Shown here: in pieces, positions 35,778-45,260 of the stretch | Numbering within the stretch: position 1 is the stretch's first letter | Layout: each line of letters begins with the position of its first letter | Source of the DNA: Vreelandella songnenensis | Lineage (GTDB): Bacteria; Pseudomonadota; Gammaproteobacteria; Pseudomonadales; Halomonadaceae | Length of the DNA stretch: 64,000 bases | Direction: 5' to 3' | Assembly (NCBI RefSeq): GCF_003002925.1 | Contig: NZ_PVTK01000001.1 | Coordinates: 958,791 to 1,022,790, forward strand | Made by a program: the position numbers and the translations under genes | The notes under the pieces: model-generated | Told to the model about the DNA's origin: nothing | What the model saw: only the letters and a program-made list of their open reading frames with translations | Database searches by the model: none

Positions 35778-38558
35778 CTAGTGCGCTTCATCCCAGTTGG
35801 CGCCGCTTTCGGCTTCGACGATCAGCGGTACCTTGAGCTCGGCGGCGGCCTGCATGCGCGCCTGCACTTCGCCGATGAACGCCTCGACCTGCTCCTCCTT
35901 GACCTCGAACACCAGTTCATCGTGCACCTGCATGACCATCAACGCATCGAACTCGCCCTCATCGAGCCAGGCATCCACGTCGATCATCGCCTGCTTGATG
36001 ATATCGGCAGCCGTGCCCTGCATGGGCGCATTGATCGCGGTGCGCTCGGCGCCCTGGCGGCGGTTGCGGTTCTGGGAGTGGATTTCCGGCAGGTAGAGGC
36101 GCCGGCCCAGCACGGTTTCGACGAACCCGTCTTCCGCCGCCTGGGTGCGGATCCGATCCATGTAACGGGCCACGCCCGGGTAGCGGTCGAAGTAGCGGTC
36201 GATATAGGTCTGCGCCTGATTACGCTCGATGCGCAGCTGGCGCGCCAGGCCCCAGGCACTCATGCCGTAGATCAGCCCGAAGTTGATCGCCTTGGCACTG
36301 CGCCGCTGATCGCTGCTTACTTTATCCAGCGCCGTGCCGAACACTTCCGCCGCCGTGGCGGTGTGAATGTCGCGGTTCTCGGCAAATGCCTCCAAGAGGC
36401 CCTTGTCTTCGGAAAGGTGCGCCATGATACGCAGCTCGATCTGCGAGTAGTCGGCGGCGACGATGCGGTAGCCGGGGCGGGCAACGAACGCCTGGCGGAT
36501 CTTGCGCCCCTCTTCGGTGCGGATCGGAATGTTCTGAAGGTTGGGGTCTGACGATGATAGCCGCCCGGTCGCCGTGACCGCCTGATGGTAGCTGGTGTGA
36601 ACCCGCTTGCTCTGCTTGTTGATCAGGCGCGGCAGCTTGTCGGTATAGGTGGATTTCAGCTTGGAAAGCCCGCGATGCTCCATGATCACCTTGGGCAGCG
36701 GAAAATCCAGCGCCAGCTCCTCGAGTACCGCTTCTGCGGTGGAGGGCGCGCCTTTCGGCGTCTTCTTGATCACCGGGATCTTCTGCTCATTGAACAGAAT
36801 CTCGCCAAGCTGCTTGGGCGAGCCCAGGTTGAACTCGCGCCCGGCAAGCTCGAAGGCCTTTTGCTCAAGTTCACGGATGCGCTTGTCGAGCTGCTGGCTC
36901 TGCTCGTGCAGGCGCTCGGCGTCGATGGCCACACCGTTGCGCTCGATGCGCGAGATCACCTTGATCAGCGGCAGCTCCAGATGGTCCAGCACCTGGGCCA
37001 GGCGGCCCTCTTTCTCGACCAGCGGGCGCAGGGTGTCGTGCAGGCGCAGGGTGATATCCACGTCTTCACAGGCGTAGGGCACGGCTTCTTCCAGGGCAAT
37101 CTGGTTGAAGGTCAGCTGCTTGGCGCCCTTGCCGGCAATCTCTTCGAACGAGATGGTCTTCTCGCCCAGGTACTTGAGCGCCAGCGAATCCATGTCGTGG
37201 CGGGTGGCGGTGGAGTTCAGCACGTAGGAGGCCAGCATGGTATCGGCCAAGGGGCCGGCGACGTTGATCGCGTAATTGGCCAGCACGGAAATATCGTACT
37301 TGAGGTTCTGGCCGATCTTGACGATGTTCGTGTCCTCCAGAATCGGCTTGAGCGCGGCCAGCACCTGGGCACGGTCGAGCTGGGCCGGGGCGTCCAGGTA
37401 GTCGTGGGCCAGCGGAAGGTAGGCCGCCTGCCCGGCTTCGAGCGCCAGGCCGATACCCACGATTTCAGCCTCCATGTAGTTGAGGCTGGTAGTTTCCAGA
37501 TCAAAGCAGAACCGCTTGGCACTTTTCAGCCGCTTGAGCCAACCCTCCAGCTCGCCCTGCTCGGTGATGACGTGATCTTCGCGCGCCGAACTGCCGGCAG
37601 GGGCTTCGGCGTCGCTGCCTTCATCGGCGGCGTCTGCCGGCACCGGCTCGCCGCCTTTTACATCGTCAACGCCCTCGTCCTTGCCGTCGAGCAGCTCCGC
37701 CAGCCACTGCCTGAACTCCAGCTGCTTGTAGAGCTCAGCGAGCTGCTCGCGATCAGGGTGGGCGATGTCCAGCTCATCAAGTCCCACCGGCAGCTCGCAG
37801 TCGACCTTGATGGTGGCAAGCTCATAGGAGAGATAGGCCTGTTCGCGGTGCTCTTCGAGCTTCTTGGGCATCGTCTTCGCGCCCCGAAAGCTCAGCGTTT
37901 TTACCCGTTCCAGGTCTGCGTAGATGGTGTCCAGCCCACCGCCCATGCCCTGCAAAAGTCCCAGCGCGGTCTTTTCACCCACCCCCGGCACGCCCGGAAT
38001 GTTATCCACCTTGTCGCCCATCAGGGCCAGAAAATCGATGATCAGCGAAGGTGGCAGGCCAAACTTCGCCTCTACTCCGGCTTCGTCCAGGGTTTCATCC
38101 TTCATGGTGTTGACCAGTGTGATATGGGCGTTGACCAGCTGCGCCATATCCTTGTCGCCGGTGGAGATCACCGCATCGCGCCCGGCTTGGGTGGCGTGGT
38201 GGGCCAGAGTGCCGATCACATCGTCCGCTTCCACGCCTTCGATGCACAGAAGCGGCAGGCCCAGCGCTTTTACGCAGGCGTGCAGCGGCGCGACCTGGCT
38301 GCGCAGGTCGTCCGGCATCGGCGGGCGGTGAGCCTTGTACTCGGTGTAGATGTCGTCGCGGAAGGTCTTGCCCGGTGCGTCGAATACCACGGCCATGGGG
38401 CTTTTCGGGTAATCCTTGATCAACCGCTTGAGCATGTTGATCACGCCCTTGACGGCGCCAGTGGGCTGGCCATTGGAAGTTGTCAGCGGCGGCAGCGCGT
38501 GAAAAGCACGGTACAAGTACGAGGAGCCATCGACGAGCACGATCGGAGCACGGGCCAT
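35778..38558 (-). CDS. polA: DNA polymerase I
   Basis: 926 residues from ATG 38558 ('MARAPIVLVDGSSYLYRAFH'). The upstream in-frame ATG at 38594 has no family support. All three domains are intact: 5' nuclease (residues 1-290), 3'-5' exonuclease with the D-x-E motif in 'CFDLETTSLNYME' and 'YACEDVDITLRL', and polymerase with motif A 'AADYSQIELRIMAHLSED', motif B 'RRSAKAINFGLIYG' and motif C 'MQVHDELVFEV'. So proofreading should be active. Roles: Okazaki fragment processing and repair. Divergent from thrB. Confidence 0.98.
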   Translation of the reverse strand: MARAPIVLVDGSSYLYRAFHALPPLTTSNGQPTGAVKGVINMLKRLIKDYPKSPMAVVFDAPGKTFRDDIYTEYKAHRPPMPDDLRSQVAPLHACVKALGLPLLCIEGVEADDVIGTLAHHATQAGRDAVISTGDKDMAQLVNAHITLVNTMKDETLDEAGVEAKFGLPPSLIIDFLALMGDKVDNIPGVPGVGEKTALGLLQGMGGGLDTIYADLERVKTLSFRGAKTMPKKLEEHREQAYLSYELATIKVDCELPVGLDELDIAHPDREQLAELYKQLEFRQWLAELLDGKDEGVDDVKGGEPVPADAADEGSDAEAPAGSSAREDHVITEQGELEGWLKRLKSAKRFCFDLETTSLNYMEAEIVGIGLALEAGQAAYLPLAHDYLDAPAQLDRAQVLAALKPILEDTNIVKIGQNLKYDISVLANYAINVAGPLADTMLASYVLNSTATRHDMDSLALKYLGEKTISFEEIAGKGAKQLTFNQIALEEAVPYACEDVDITLRLHDTLRPLVEKEGRLAQVLDHLELPLIKVISRIERNGVAIDAERLHEQSQQLDKRIRELEQKAFELAGREFNLGSPKQLGEILFNEQKIPVIKKTPKGAPSTAEAVLEELALDFPLPKVIMEHRGLSKLKSTYTDKLPRLINKQSKRVHTSYHQAVTATGRLSSSDPNLQNIPIRTEEGRKIRQAFVARPGYRIVAADYSQIELRIMAHLSEDKGLLEAFAENRDIHTATAAEVFGTALDKVSSDQRRSAKAINFGLIYGMSAWGLARQLRIERNQAQTYIDRYFDRYPGVARYMDRIRTQAAEDGFVETVLGRRLYLPEIHSQNRNRRQGAERTAINAPMQGTAADIIKQAMIDVDAWLDEGEFDALMVMQVHDELVFEVKEEQVEAFIGEVQARMQAAAELKVPLIVEAESGANWDEAH

Positions 38559-38722
38559 AACCAATATCCATTGCAAAAATAAGTAGTGTGGCATGATACG
38601 CGTTAAGCGCCAGGGCTAGAACCAAACCGTTTCGGGCAAATTGCCCCACGTACGGATCAACGCTGCCAACTCGTGCGGCAAGCCGCTACAATAATGGGCT
38701 TAGCAACCTGGGCGAGACTCTC

Positions 38723-39682
38723 ATGGCTGTATTCACCCCGCTTAGCGACGCACAGGTCGCAGCGTTTCTGGAAAAGTTTGATGTTGGCAGCTTCAAGACT
38801 CTGCAAGGAGTGGCGGGCGGCACCGAAAATTCGACCTTTTTTATCACTACCGAACATCGCGAACTGGTGCTGACCCTGTTTGAGCAGGGCGAGCATGAGG
38901 AACTTCCGTTCTTTGTCGACCTGCTGGACTATCTGGACGAGCACCGCCTGCCGGTACCCGGCCCGGTGCACGACCGCGAGGGTATTGCCCTGCATAGCCT
39001 GGCAGGCAAACCGGCACTGCTGTTTCCGCGCATGCCGGGGCGCCACCCCGAGGCTCCCAACCTGACCCAGTGCAAGGCGCTGGGCGATACCCTGGGGCGT
39101 TTGCACGTGGTGTCCCAGCACTTTTCCGGACATCGCCCGAACCCGCGCGACCTGCACTGGCTTCAGGCCATGCACCACAAGGTGCTGGCTTATATAAGCC
39201 CGGATGATCAGACCTTGATGAAAAATGAGGTCGATGATTTCGAGAGTGCCTTCGGCCAGGTCGATACGCTGCCCCAGGGCGCGATTCATGGCGACCTGTT
39301 CCGTGACAACACACTGTTTGACGGCGACCGGCTGGGCGGCATCATCGACTTCTACAACGGCTGCACCGGTGATCTGCTGTTTGATCTGGCCATCGTGGTC
39401 AACGACTGGGCCTCCAACGAAGACGGCACGCTCAATGCCGAGCGTTACAACACGCTGCTTGCTGCCTACCAGGCGCGCCGCCCGCTGACCCAGGATGAGC
39501 GCGACCTATGGCCGGTCATGCTGCGCCTGACCGCGCTGCGCTACTGGCTTTCGCGCCTGCTGGTGGTCTACGTCGACCCACCGGCCCACGACTTGACGCC
39601 CCACGACCCCGAGCGTTTTCATACCATCTTAAAAGCGCGCATCGCAGATGGCGCCCTACCCTTGCCCGAGGCTGATTTATGA
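38723..39682 (+). CDS. thrB: Homoserine kinase (APH-fold, ThrB type II)
   Basis: 319 residues. It has the aminoglycoside-phosphotransferase fold rather than GHMP, as in Pseudomonas: 'VAGGTENSTFFITT' at the nucleotide loop, 'IHGDLFRDNTLF' (catalytic H-G-D...N) and 'GIIDFYNGC' (metal-binding D-F-Y). It phosphorylates L-homoserine for threonine synthesis. The polA/thrB divergent layout matches Pseudomonas. Its stop overlaps the speA start (ATGA). Confidence 0.94.
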   Translation: MAVFTPLSDAQVAAFLEKFDVGSFKTLQGVAGGTENSTFFITTEHRELVLTLFEQGEHEELPFFVDLLDYLDEHRLPVPGPVHDREGIALHSLAGKPALLFPRMPGRHPEAPNLTQCKALGDTLGRLHVVSQHFSGHRPNPRDLHWLQAMHHKVLAYISPDDQTLMKNEVDDFESAFGQVDTLPQGAIHGDLFRDNTLFDGDRLGGIIDFYNGCTGDLLFDLAIVVNDWASNEDGTLNAERYNTLLAAYQARRPLTQDERDLWPVMLRLTALRYWLSRLLVVYVDPPAHDLTPHDPERFHTILKARIADGALPLPEADL

Positions 39683-41595
39683 GTGCAACGCAGACTGGCG
39701 GATCGGCGCTGAGTGCCCGCCGCACATGGAATATCGATCAGTGGGGCAGCGGTTACTTTGACGTCGACGACCAGGGCCAGGCGCTGGTGCGCCCTCTGGG
39801 CAGCGACGCCGAAGGCCCTGCCCTGCCCCTGCGTGAGCTGGTGTGCCAGTTGCAGGAGGCGGGTCTGCGTTTGCCCGTTCTCGTTCGCTTCAGCGATATC
39901 CTTCACGACCGCGTGGAGCAGCTGTGCGGCGCCTTCGATGCCGCCATGAGCGACATCGACTACCAGGGTGGCTACACCGCGGTTTACCCCATCAAGGTCA
40001 ACCAGCAGCGCCGCGTTGTAGAAGAAATTCTGGCCACGTCCGAGCGTGGCAATGGCCGCGTAGGCCTGGAAGCCGGCAGCAAGCCTGAACTTCTTGCCGT
40101 GCTGGCCCTGTCAGGCGGCGGCTCTTCGCTGATTGTCTGTAACGGCTACAAGGACCGCGAGTACGTGCGCCTTGCCCTGCTGGGCGAGAAGCTTGGCCAC
40201 CGCGTCTATCTGGTAGTGGAAAAGCTCTCCGAGCTTGCCATGATCATGGAAGAGGCCCGGGAGCTGGACGTTACGCCGCGTATTGGCCTGCGCGCCCGGC
40301 TTGCCTCGGTGGGCAAGGGCAAGTGGCAGAACACCGGCGGTGAAAAATCCAAGTTCGGCCTGACCGCAAGCCAGATACTCGAGGTGGTGGAAACGCTGCG
40401 CGCCCAGGATGCCCTGGCAAGCCTGCAGCTGGTGCACTTCCACCTGGGCTCGCAGATCGCCAATATTCGCGACATTCAGCGTGGCCTGCGCGAGTGCGCG
40501 CGGTTTTATGAAAACCTGATTACTCTCGGCGCACCGATTGATACGGTAGACGTCGGCGGCGGCCTGGGCATCGACTACGAAGGCACCCGCTCGCGCAGCT
40601 ACTGCTCGGCGAACTACTCGATGCGCGAATACGCACGCAACGTGGTAAGCGCCTTCGCCCAGCTGTGCGAAGAAGCCAGCCTCCCCCAGCCGCACCTGAT
40701 CAGCGAATCCGGCCGGGCGTTGACCGCGCATCACGCGGTACTGGTGACCAACGTGATCGGTGAGGAGCGCATCGACGATACGCCGCCGGAGAAATCATCC
40801 ACGAAGGACCCGCAGGTGGATGACCTGTGGCGCGTCTTCGAGCAGCTGGAGACCCCTCAGGAGCCGCGCATGCTGGTCGAGGCCTGGCACGACCTGCTTC
40901 AGGCCGTGAGCGAGCTTCAGGACCGCTTCGTGCTGGGGCTAAGCGATATCAACGCCCGCGCTGAAGGCGAGCGCCTTTATCTGGCCGCCTGCGCCCGACT
41001 GCGCAGCCTGCTGGACACCCGCAACCGCGCCCACCGCGAAATCATGGACGAGCTGGCTGAAAAGCTTGCTGACAAGCTGTTCGTCAACTTCTCGCTGTTC
41101 CAGTCGGTACCCGATGTGTGGGGGATCGAGCAGATCTTCCCGGTACTCCCGCTCAGCGGGCTCAACCAGACGCCCACGCGCCGTGCGGTGATTCAGGATA
41201 TTACCTGCGATTCCGATGGACGTATCGATAGCTATGTGGACGGCCAAGGGGTGGAAAGCACCCTGCCCCTGCCCGAGTGGCCCTCGGAGGATGAGCGCTG
41301 GCTGGGCTTTTTCCTGGTAGGCGCCTATCAGGAGATTCTGGGCGACCTGCACAATCTGTTTGGTGATACCGATTCGGTGGATGCGGCACTTGATGAGCAT
41401 GGCAACTGGGTGCTTTCCAACCCGCTTGCCGGCGATAGCGTGGCCGCCGTGCTGGCCTACGTCAACTTCGATGCCAGCGTACTGAAACAGAAGCTGACCG
41501 AGCAGATCGCCAATAGCGGATTTTCAGAGCAGGAGCAGGAGAGCTTTGCCGCAAGCCTGAGCGAAGGGCTTGAAGGCTACACCTATCTGGAGTAA
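39679..41595 (+). CDS. speA: Biosynthetic arginine decarboxylase
   Basis: 638 residues, the expected size for SpeA. The N-terminal barrel contains 'GYTAVYPIKVNQQRRVVEE', where the lysine binds PLP, and 'GLEAGSKPELL'. 'VDVGGGLGIDYEG' and 'ISESGRALTAHHAVLV' are further family blocks. It makes agmatine from arginine, the first step of putrescine synthesis. No signal peptide. Translationally coupled to thrB and followed by a terminator. Confidence 0.96.
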   Translation: MSATQTGGSALSARRTWNIDQWGSGYFDVDDQGQALVRPLGSDAEGPALPLRELVCQLQEAGLRLPVLVRFSDILHDRVEQLCGAFDAAMSDIDYQGGYTAVYPIKVNQQRRVVEEILATSERGNGRVGLEAGSKPELLAVLALSGGGSSLIVCNGYKDREYVRLALLGEKLGHRVYLVVEKLSELAMIMEEARELDVTPRIGLRARLASVGKGKWQNTGGEKSKFGLTASQILEVVETLRAQDALASLQLVHFHLGSQIANIRDIQRGLRECARFYENLITLGAPIDTVDVGGGLGIDYEGTRSRSYCSANYSMREYARNVVSAFAQLCEEASLPQPHLISESGRALTAHHAVLVTNVIGEERIDDTPPEKSSTKDPQVDDLWRVFEQLETPQEPRMLVEAWHDLLQAVSELQDRFVLGLSDINARAEGERLYLAACARLRSLLDTRNRAHREIMDELAEKLADKLFVNFSLFQSVPDVWGIEQIFPVLPLSGLNQTPTRRAVIQDITCDSDGRIDSYVDGQGVESTLPLPEWPSEDERWLGFFLVGAYQEILGDLHNLFGDTDSVDAALDEHGNWVLSNPLAGDSVAAVLAYVNFDASVLKQKLTEQIANSGFSEQEQESFAASLSEGLEGYTYLE

Positions 41596-41621
41596 TTCCA
41601 GACGGTAAGTGCGAGGCATGA

Positions 41622-41655
41622 AAAACGCCCTCTGAGCACTATCAGGGGGCGTTTT
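41622..41655. terminator. Bidirectional terminator after speA
   Basis: Fourteen-base arms AAAACGCCCTCTGA and TCAGGGGGCGTTTT (one G-T pair) with a six-base loop. An A-run precedes and a T-run ends the stem, so it works for the convergent hydrolase gene too. Confidence 0.88.
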
Positions 41656-41673
41656 GGTTAGCGTAGTATGCGT

Positions 41674-42339
41674 CTACTCGGCAACGGACGTGCTGATTTC
41701 CAGACCGCCGGTCAGGGTCAGGCGTAACGCCATGCCGCGGGTCAGTTCACCCACACCCGCTGGGGTGCCGGTCAGAATGACATCGCCCGGTTCCAGAGTG
41801 AAGTGCCGGCTCATTTCAGCGACCAGCGAAGGAATCGCAAAGATCATGTCCGAGCCTTCGCCACGCTGGCGCTCTTCCCCATCGATCTCCAGCGTAAAGG
41901 CCAACGCATTCCAGTTGGGCACGCGGCTGAGCGGCAAGAACTGGGAGAGCGGGCAGGAACCGTCGAACCCCTTGGCAATCTCCCAAGGGTGCCCCTTCTC
42001 CTTGAGCTGGGTTTGCACATCGCGCAGGGTCAGATCCAGCGCCAGGCCGATACCGACGATCGCGCGCTCGGCTTCATCCGGCGTTGCGTGGGTCAGAGTT
42101 TCGCCCACCAGAAGGGCCAGTTCGGCTTCGTAGTGAACATCGCCGCGCGAAAAAGGTGGGGTAAGCGGTGCGGCAATATCTACAACGCTGGTGGCAGGCT
42201 TGATAAATAGCAGAGGTTCACTGGGAACAGGATTATCCAGTTCCTTGGCGTGATCAGCATAGTTGCGGCCAACGCATACGACTTTACCCAATGCATGGGA
42301 AAATGCCTGACCATCGGTAAATTGTGGAACAAGACGCAT
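41674..42339 (-). CDS. Fumarylacetoacetate hydrolase-family protein
   Basis: 221 residues, single FAH domain as in YcgM/FAHD1. 'VVCVGRNYADHAKEL', 'LFIKPATSVV', 'VHYEAELALLVG' (Glu metal ligands) and 'VILTGTPAGVGEL' are the family landmarks. Members act as acylpyruvate hydrolases or oxaloacetate decarboxylases; which applies here is not clear. The start at 42339 has GGAG ten bases upstream. Monocistronic. Confidence 0.92.
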   Translation of the reverse strand: MRLVPQFTDGQAFSHALGKVVCVGRNYADHAKELDNPVPSEPLLFIKPATSVVDIAAPLTPPFSRGDVHYEAELALLVGETLTHATPDEAERAIVGIGLALDLTLRDVQTQLKEKGHPWEIAKGFDGSCPLSQFLPLSRVPNWNALAFTLEIDGEERQRGEGSDMIFAIPSLVAEMSRHFTLEPGDVILTGTPAGVGELTRGMALRLTLTGGLEISTSVAE

Positions 42340-42468
42340 GGGGGGTATTCTCCTTCTCTTTATGCGTGCCGCCTTCGCAACGACAGACGCAACAGTCTAC
42401 CCTACCTATGCGAATGTTCCACAACCTAATACACGATTACTCCTTGAGCGAAACTACTGTTCTAACGA

Positions 42469-43437
42469 TCAATTTTCATCAGGCGAATGGGCCAGGAAAT
42501 CCGGACGATGCTTGGGAGCAGCGTACGGTTCGCGGCAGCGATTGTCCGGACGATTGAACACGAAGAACACGTTACTGCGCGGGTCAGGCGACAGATTGGC
42601 ATTGGAGGCGTGCAGCGTATTGCAATCGAACAGCAAGAGTCCGCCGGCCTTGCCCTTGGGCGCTTCGATACCATGCTGCGCCACCAGTTCGCTCAGCGCC
42701 TCTGGGCTGGGTACGCCAACCTCCTGCGCCTTCAGTGAGCTTTTATGGTTGTCCTCGGGCGTTTCTCCAAGGCAGGGCACAAACTTCGTGTGCGAGCCCG
42801 GGATCAGCATCAATGGGCCATTGAACTCGTGGTTGTCGGTCAGAATCAGCGAGGCGCTTACCGCGTGCATACCCGGCATACCATCTTCTGCGTGCCAGGT
42901 TTCGAAATCCGAGTGCCAGTTGAACCCCTTACCTGCAAACCCCGGCTTGTAGTTGATGCGCGACTGATGCACGTAAGGGTCATCGCCAACGATCTGGCGC
43001 GCCGCACCGGCAACTCGCTCATCGTTTGCCAGCGCACCCAGGCGCTCGGACAGGCGATGCACGGCAAACAGTGAGCGAATTTCATTGCTCTCAGGTTCGG
43101 TGATGCTGAACTCCTGGTCGCGGTAAGCATCCGTTGTCATCAGTGCCTGAATATCGTCGCGCAGCGTCTCAAGCTCATCACCGGTGATCAGATTGGGAAT
43201 GAACAGAAACCCCTTGCGCTCGAACTCTTCAAGCTGGGCTTCACTTAAAGGCCCCGACAGATGCTGCCCCTTCACTACCGCATCCTTACGCGGCTGCCAG
43301 AGCGACTCAGGCCGGCTGGTCAAACGCGATGGGTAGGCATCTTGCACGCCTGCCTGCTGGGTAGAAGGCATATCGGCTAATTCACTGTACTGCTTATGCG
43401 CTGTTACATTATTGAGAGATAGATTGCTGACTGTCAT
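42469..43437 (-). CDS. ectD: Ectoine hydroxylase (EctD-type Fe(II)/2-oxoglutarate dioxygenase)
   Basis: 322 residues; AAGGAG stands nine bases before ATG 43437. The EctD signature is unmistakable: 'FNWHSDFETWHAEDGMP' (His175, Asp177 of the iron triad), with the third ligand His276 in 'NTLHASNANLSPDPRSN'. It converts ectoine to 5-hydroxyectoine, a salt and heat protectant. There is an N-terminal extension of about 28 residues relative to 300-residue EctDs. After GMP the text is 'GMHAVS', where I recall R-M-R in several homologues, so it could be the EctE-like paralogue. No ectABC genes are in the window. Confidence 0.9.
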   Translation of the reverse strand: MTVSNLSLNNVTAHKQYSELADMPSTQQAGVQDAYPSRLTSRPESLWQPRKDAVVKGQHLSGPLSEAQLEEFERKGFLFIPNLITGDELETLRDDIQALMTTDAYRDQEFSITEPESNEIRSLFAVHRLSERLGALANDERVAGAARQIVGDDPYVHQSRINYKPGFAGKGFNWHSDFETWHAEDGMPGMHAVSASLILTDNHEFNGPLMLIPGSHTKFVPCLGETPEDNHKSSLKAQEVGVPSPEALSELVAQHGIEAPKGKAGGLLLFDCNTLHASNANLSPDPRSNVFFVFNRPDNRCREPYAAPKHRPDFLAHSPDEN

Positions 43438-43798
43438 CTAATCCACTCCTTGTATGATTAAATTTCAGATCAATGTCATGCCATAACAAGGTAGACAACA
43501 CGTGGGGGGCTGCAAGCCATGAAGCGCGCTTTATAACTTGCGTTATGAAAAATACGGATAAAACTTACAGCATTAAGCTTATTCCACTCTAACAATATCC
43601 ATGAATATCAATACGGCCACATAAATAATAAGCATCAGCAATGATAGATATTTTCAAGACTGACTATTAGCGCAACAAAAAGCCACCGCAATGATTGCCG
43701 TGGCTTTAAGCATTTTATTCAGCAATAACCTGATAACTAAACTCGGTGAAAGCCTGCTACCTGCTAGTAGAAGCAAGCTGATAAAAAATGGCGGCTTC
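43438..43798. other. AT-rich intergenic region between ectD and the Crp-like gene
   Basis: 361 bases without a supported gene. The half next to ectD should hold its promoter; no confident -35/-10 pair or operator was identified. The other end carries the Crp-like gene's terminator (43679-43707). Confidence 0.6.
43679..43707 (-). terminator. Intrinsic terminator of the Crp/Fnr-type regulator gene
   Basis: Thirteen-base arms from AAAGCCACCGCAA to TTGCCGTGGCTTT with one C-C mismatch. On the minus strand the stem ends in TTTTTGTTG. It is 92 bases beyond the regulator stop. Confidence 0.75.
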
Positions 43799-44602
43799 TC
43801 AATCGAGGCGAATGTGTCCATAAATAAAATCACCATCAAACCCGGTTGCTTTAGCCATCTCTTCAGGTTTCAACAGTTTTATGCTACTTCTTGTTTTACG
43901 GATAAATTTCTTCTGCTCGAGCGCTGTCATACAGCGGCTTACGTGCACACTGGTAATACCCAAAAGCTCTCCAACCACGTCTTGTGTAATAGGGAAAGAG
44001 TAAATATTGGTCTTTAACAAGCCTTTGAAACAGAAGCGCGTATAAATCTCCAACAAGAAATGGGCAACACGCTCTTCAGAACGATGATGCGTGCAGCTCC
44101 TCAAACGCTCAATGGTAATATTGTCATTTACCATGATATAGGACATGACGGCTTTTCTTATTTCAAGATTGGTTTTGAAAAGCTCATGCACATCTTCAAT
44201 AGATACCTTTTCCAACTTACAGTTGGTCAGCGCCAAGATAATGATGTCGTGATTTTCAAAAAAACTTTCCCGAACGCCGATAATATCGCCAGGCATAAAT
44301 ATATTACATATATCCTGACCACGCTTGTTAGTCGCGTGGCAAAGGCTTGCCCAGCCCTCTTTAACCACAAAAATATCGGCTCTCCCATCAGAGACGGAGA
44401 ACATCTTTTGATTTCTTTTTAATTCAACTGATTTCTTTCGTACATCATTCAGACTCTTTAAAGTTTCTTCACCCAGTTCTCCATACAAGCCTAGAACATT
44501 CTCCAGTGTAATATCGAAATTAATGGTCTCGAAATCACTGGGGCTATTGTTAATTACTTTCTTGTCCATAGACTCGCTACTTCCAACCAAAACCTTATCC
44601 AT
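43799..44602 (-). CDS. Crp/Fnr-family transcriptional regulator
   Basis: 267 residues from ATG 44602 with GGAG nine bases upstream. Residues 40-150 form a cyclic-nucleotide-binding-type beta barrel ('IFVVKEGWASLCHATNKRG', 'NIFMPGDIIGVRESF'). A long dimer helix and a winged helix follow, with recognition region 'VVGELLGITSVHVSRCMTAL'. No Fnr-type cysteine cluster at the N-terminus. The gene is AT-rich compared with flanking housekeeping genes. It stands next to ectD and a stress-gene pair, but targets are not known. Confidence 0.9.
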   Translation of the reverse strand: MDKVLVGSSESMDKKVINNSPSDFETINFDITLENVLGLYGELGEETLKSLNDVRKKSVELKRNQKMFSVSDGRADIFVVKEGWASLCHATNKRGQDICNIFMPGDIIGVRESFFENHDIIILALTNCKLEKVSIEDVHELFKTNLEIRKAVMSYIMVNDNITIERLRSCTHHRSEERVAHFLLEIYTRFCFKGLLKTNIYSFPITQDVVGELLGITSVHVSRCMTALEQKKFIRKTRSSIKLLKPEEMAKATGFDGDFIYGHIRLD

Positions 44603-45260
44603 TATCTACACTCCTTTGCAGTTAGACGGAAGCTATACAAGGTATAAATTATGTAGAATACCAATACAACTCAAAGGAACCGGGGGCGAAAAAAATATAG
44701 CTAACGGATAAGATATAAACAAGAATTATTTGTTTTACTAACCATAACATCAATGTATTAGCGCTTTAACTAAAATAACCGCAAGAAAATTAACAAATAT
44801 TAAAATGAAACGACCGTTTAGAATTTAAGCTGCCTACACAAGATCTCTGAGATTTCATATAACATAGATTATAAGAAGTGAAAGTTACATTGGAAAACAT
44901 AAAGATACCTGAATGTCCACCCTCGGCAATTGTGGCTACAGATCAAACTATTTTACTCACCCTGCGATAAATTTAAATCAATCTCTTAAATAAACGTATC
45001 TAATAAATCGGCTTAAATATCTTAATCACTCAAACCGCGCCTCTTTGAAACATCAACAAACGTAGTTAACCACCGATCAAAAAGCTTAAAAAAACAATGA
45101 ACGAAATAGTCAGTCTGACTTTTCATAACAACAACACTTTTAACTCTATTCAGAAAAGCCAAGTTATAAGAAAATTGCGATGGCTAAAACGAGAATACCC
45201 CGACAACGATGTGTCAGGGTATGGCATACAATAAGATCAGGTATCTAAATAATTGAAGGT
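44603..45260. other. Long AT-rich gene-free spacer
   Basis: 658 bases with no supported coding frame and much lower G+C than the genome average. It must contain the promoter of the Crp-like gene at one end; the other end holds the terminator of the YciF-like gene. Otherwise no repeat, tRNA or recognisable RNA seen. Confidence 0.65.
45195..45222 (-). terminator. Intrinsic terminator of the YciF-like gene
   Basis: Eleven-base arms ATACCCCGACA / TGTCAGGGTAT with one wobble pair on the minus strand, loop of six, followed on that strand by TCTCGTTTT. 38 bases after the YciF-like stop. Confidence 0.65.

Noticed and set aside
36585..38582. 665-codon plus-strand frame
   Set aside because: Antisense to polA, same composition artefact; polA motifs are complete on the other strand.
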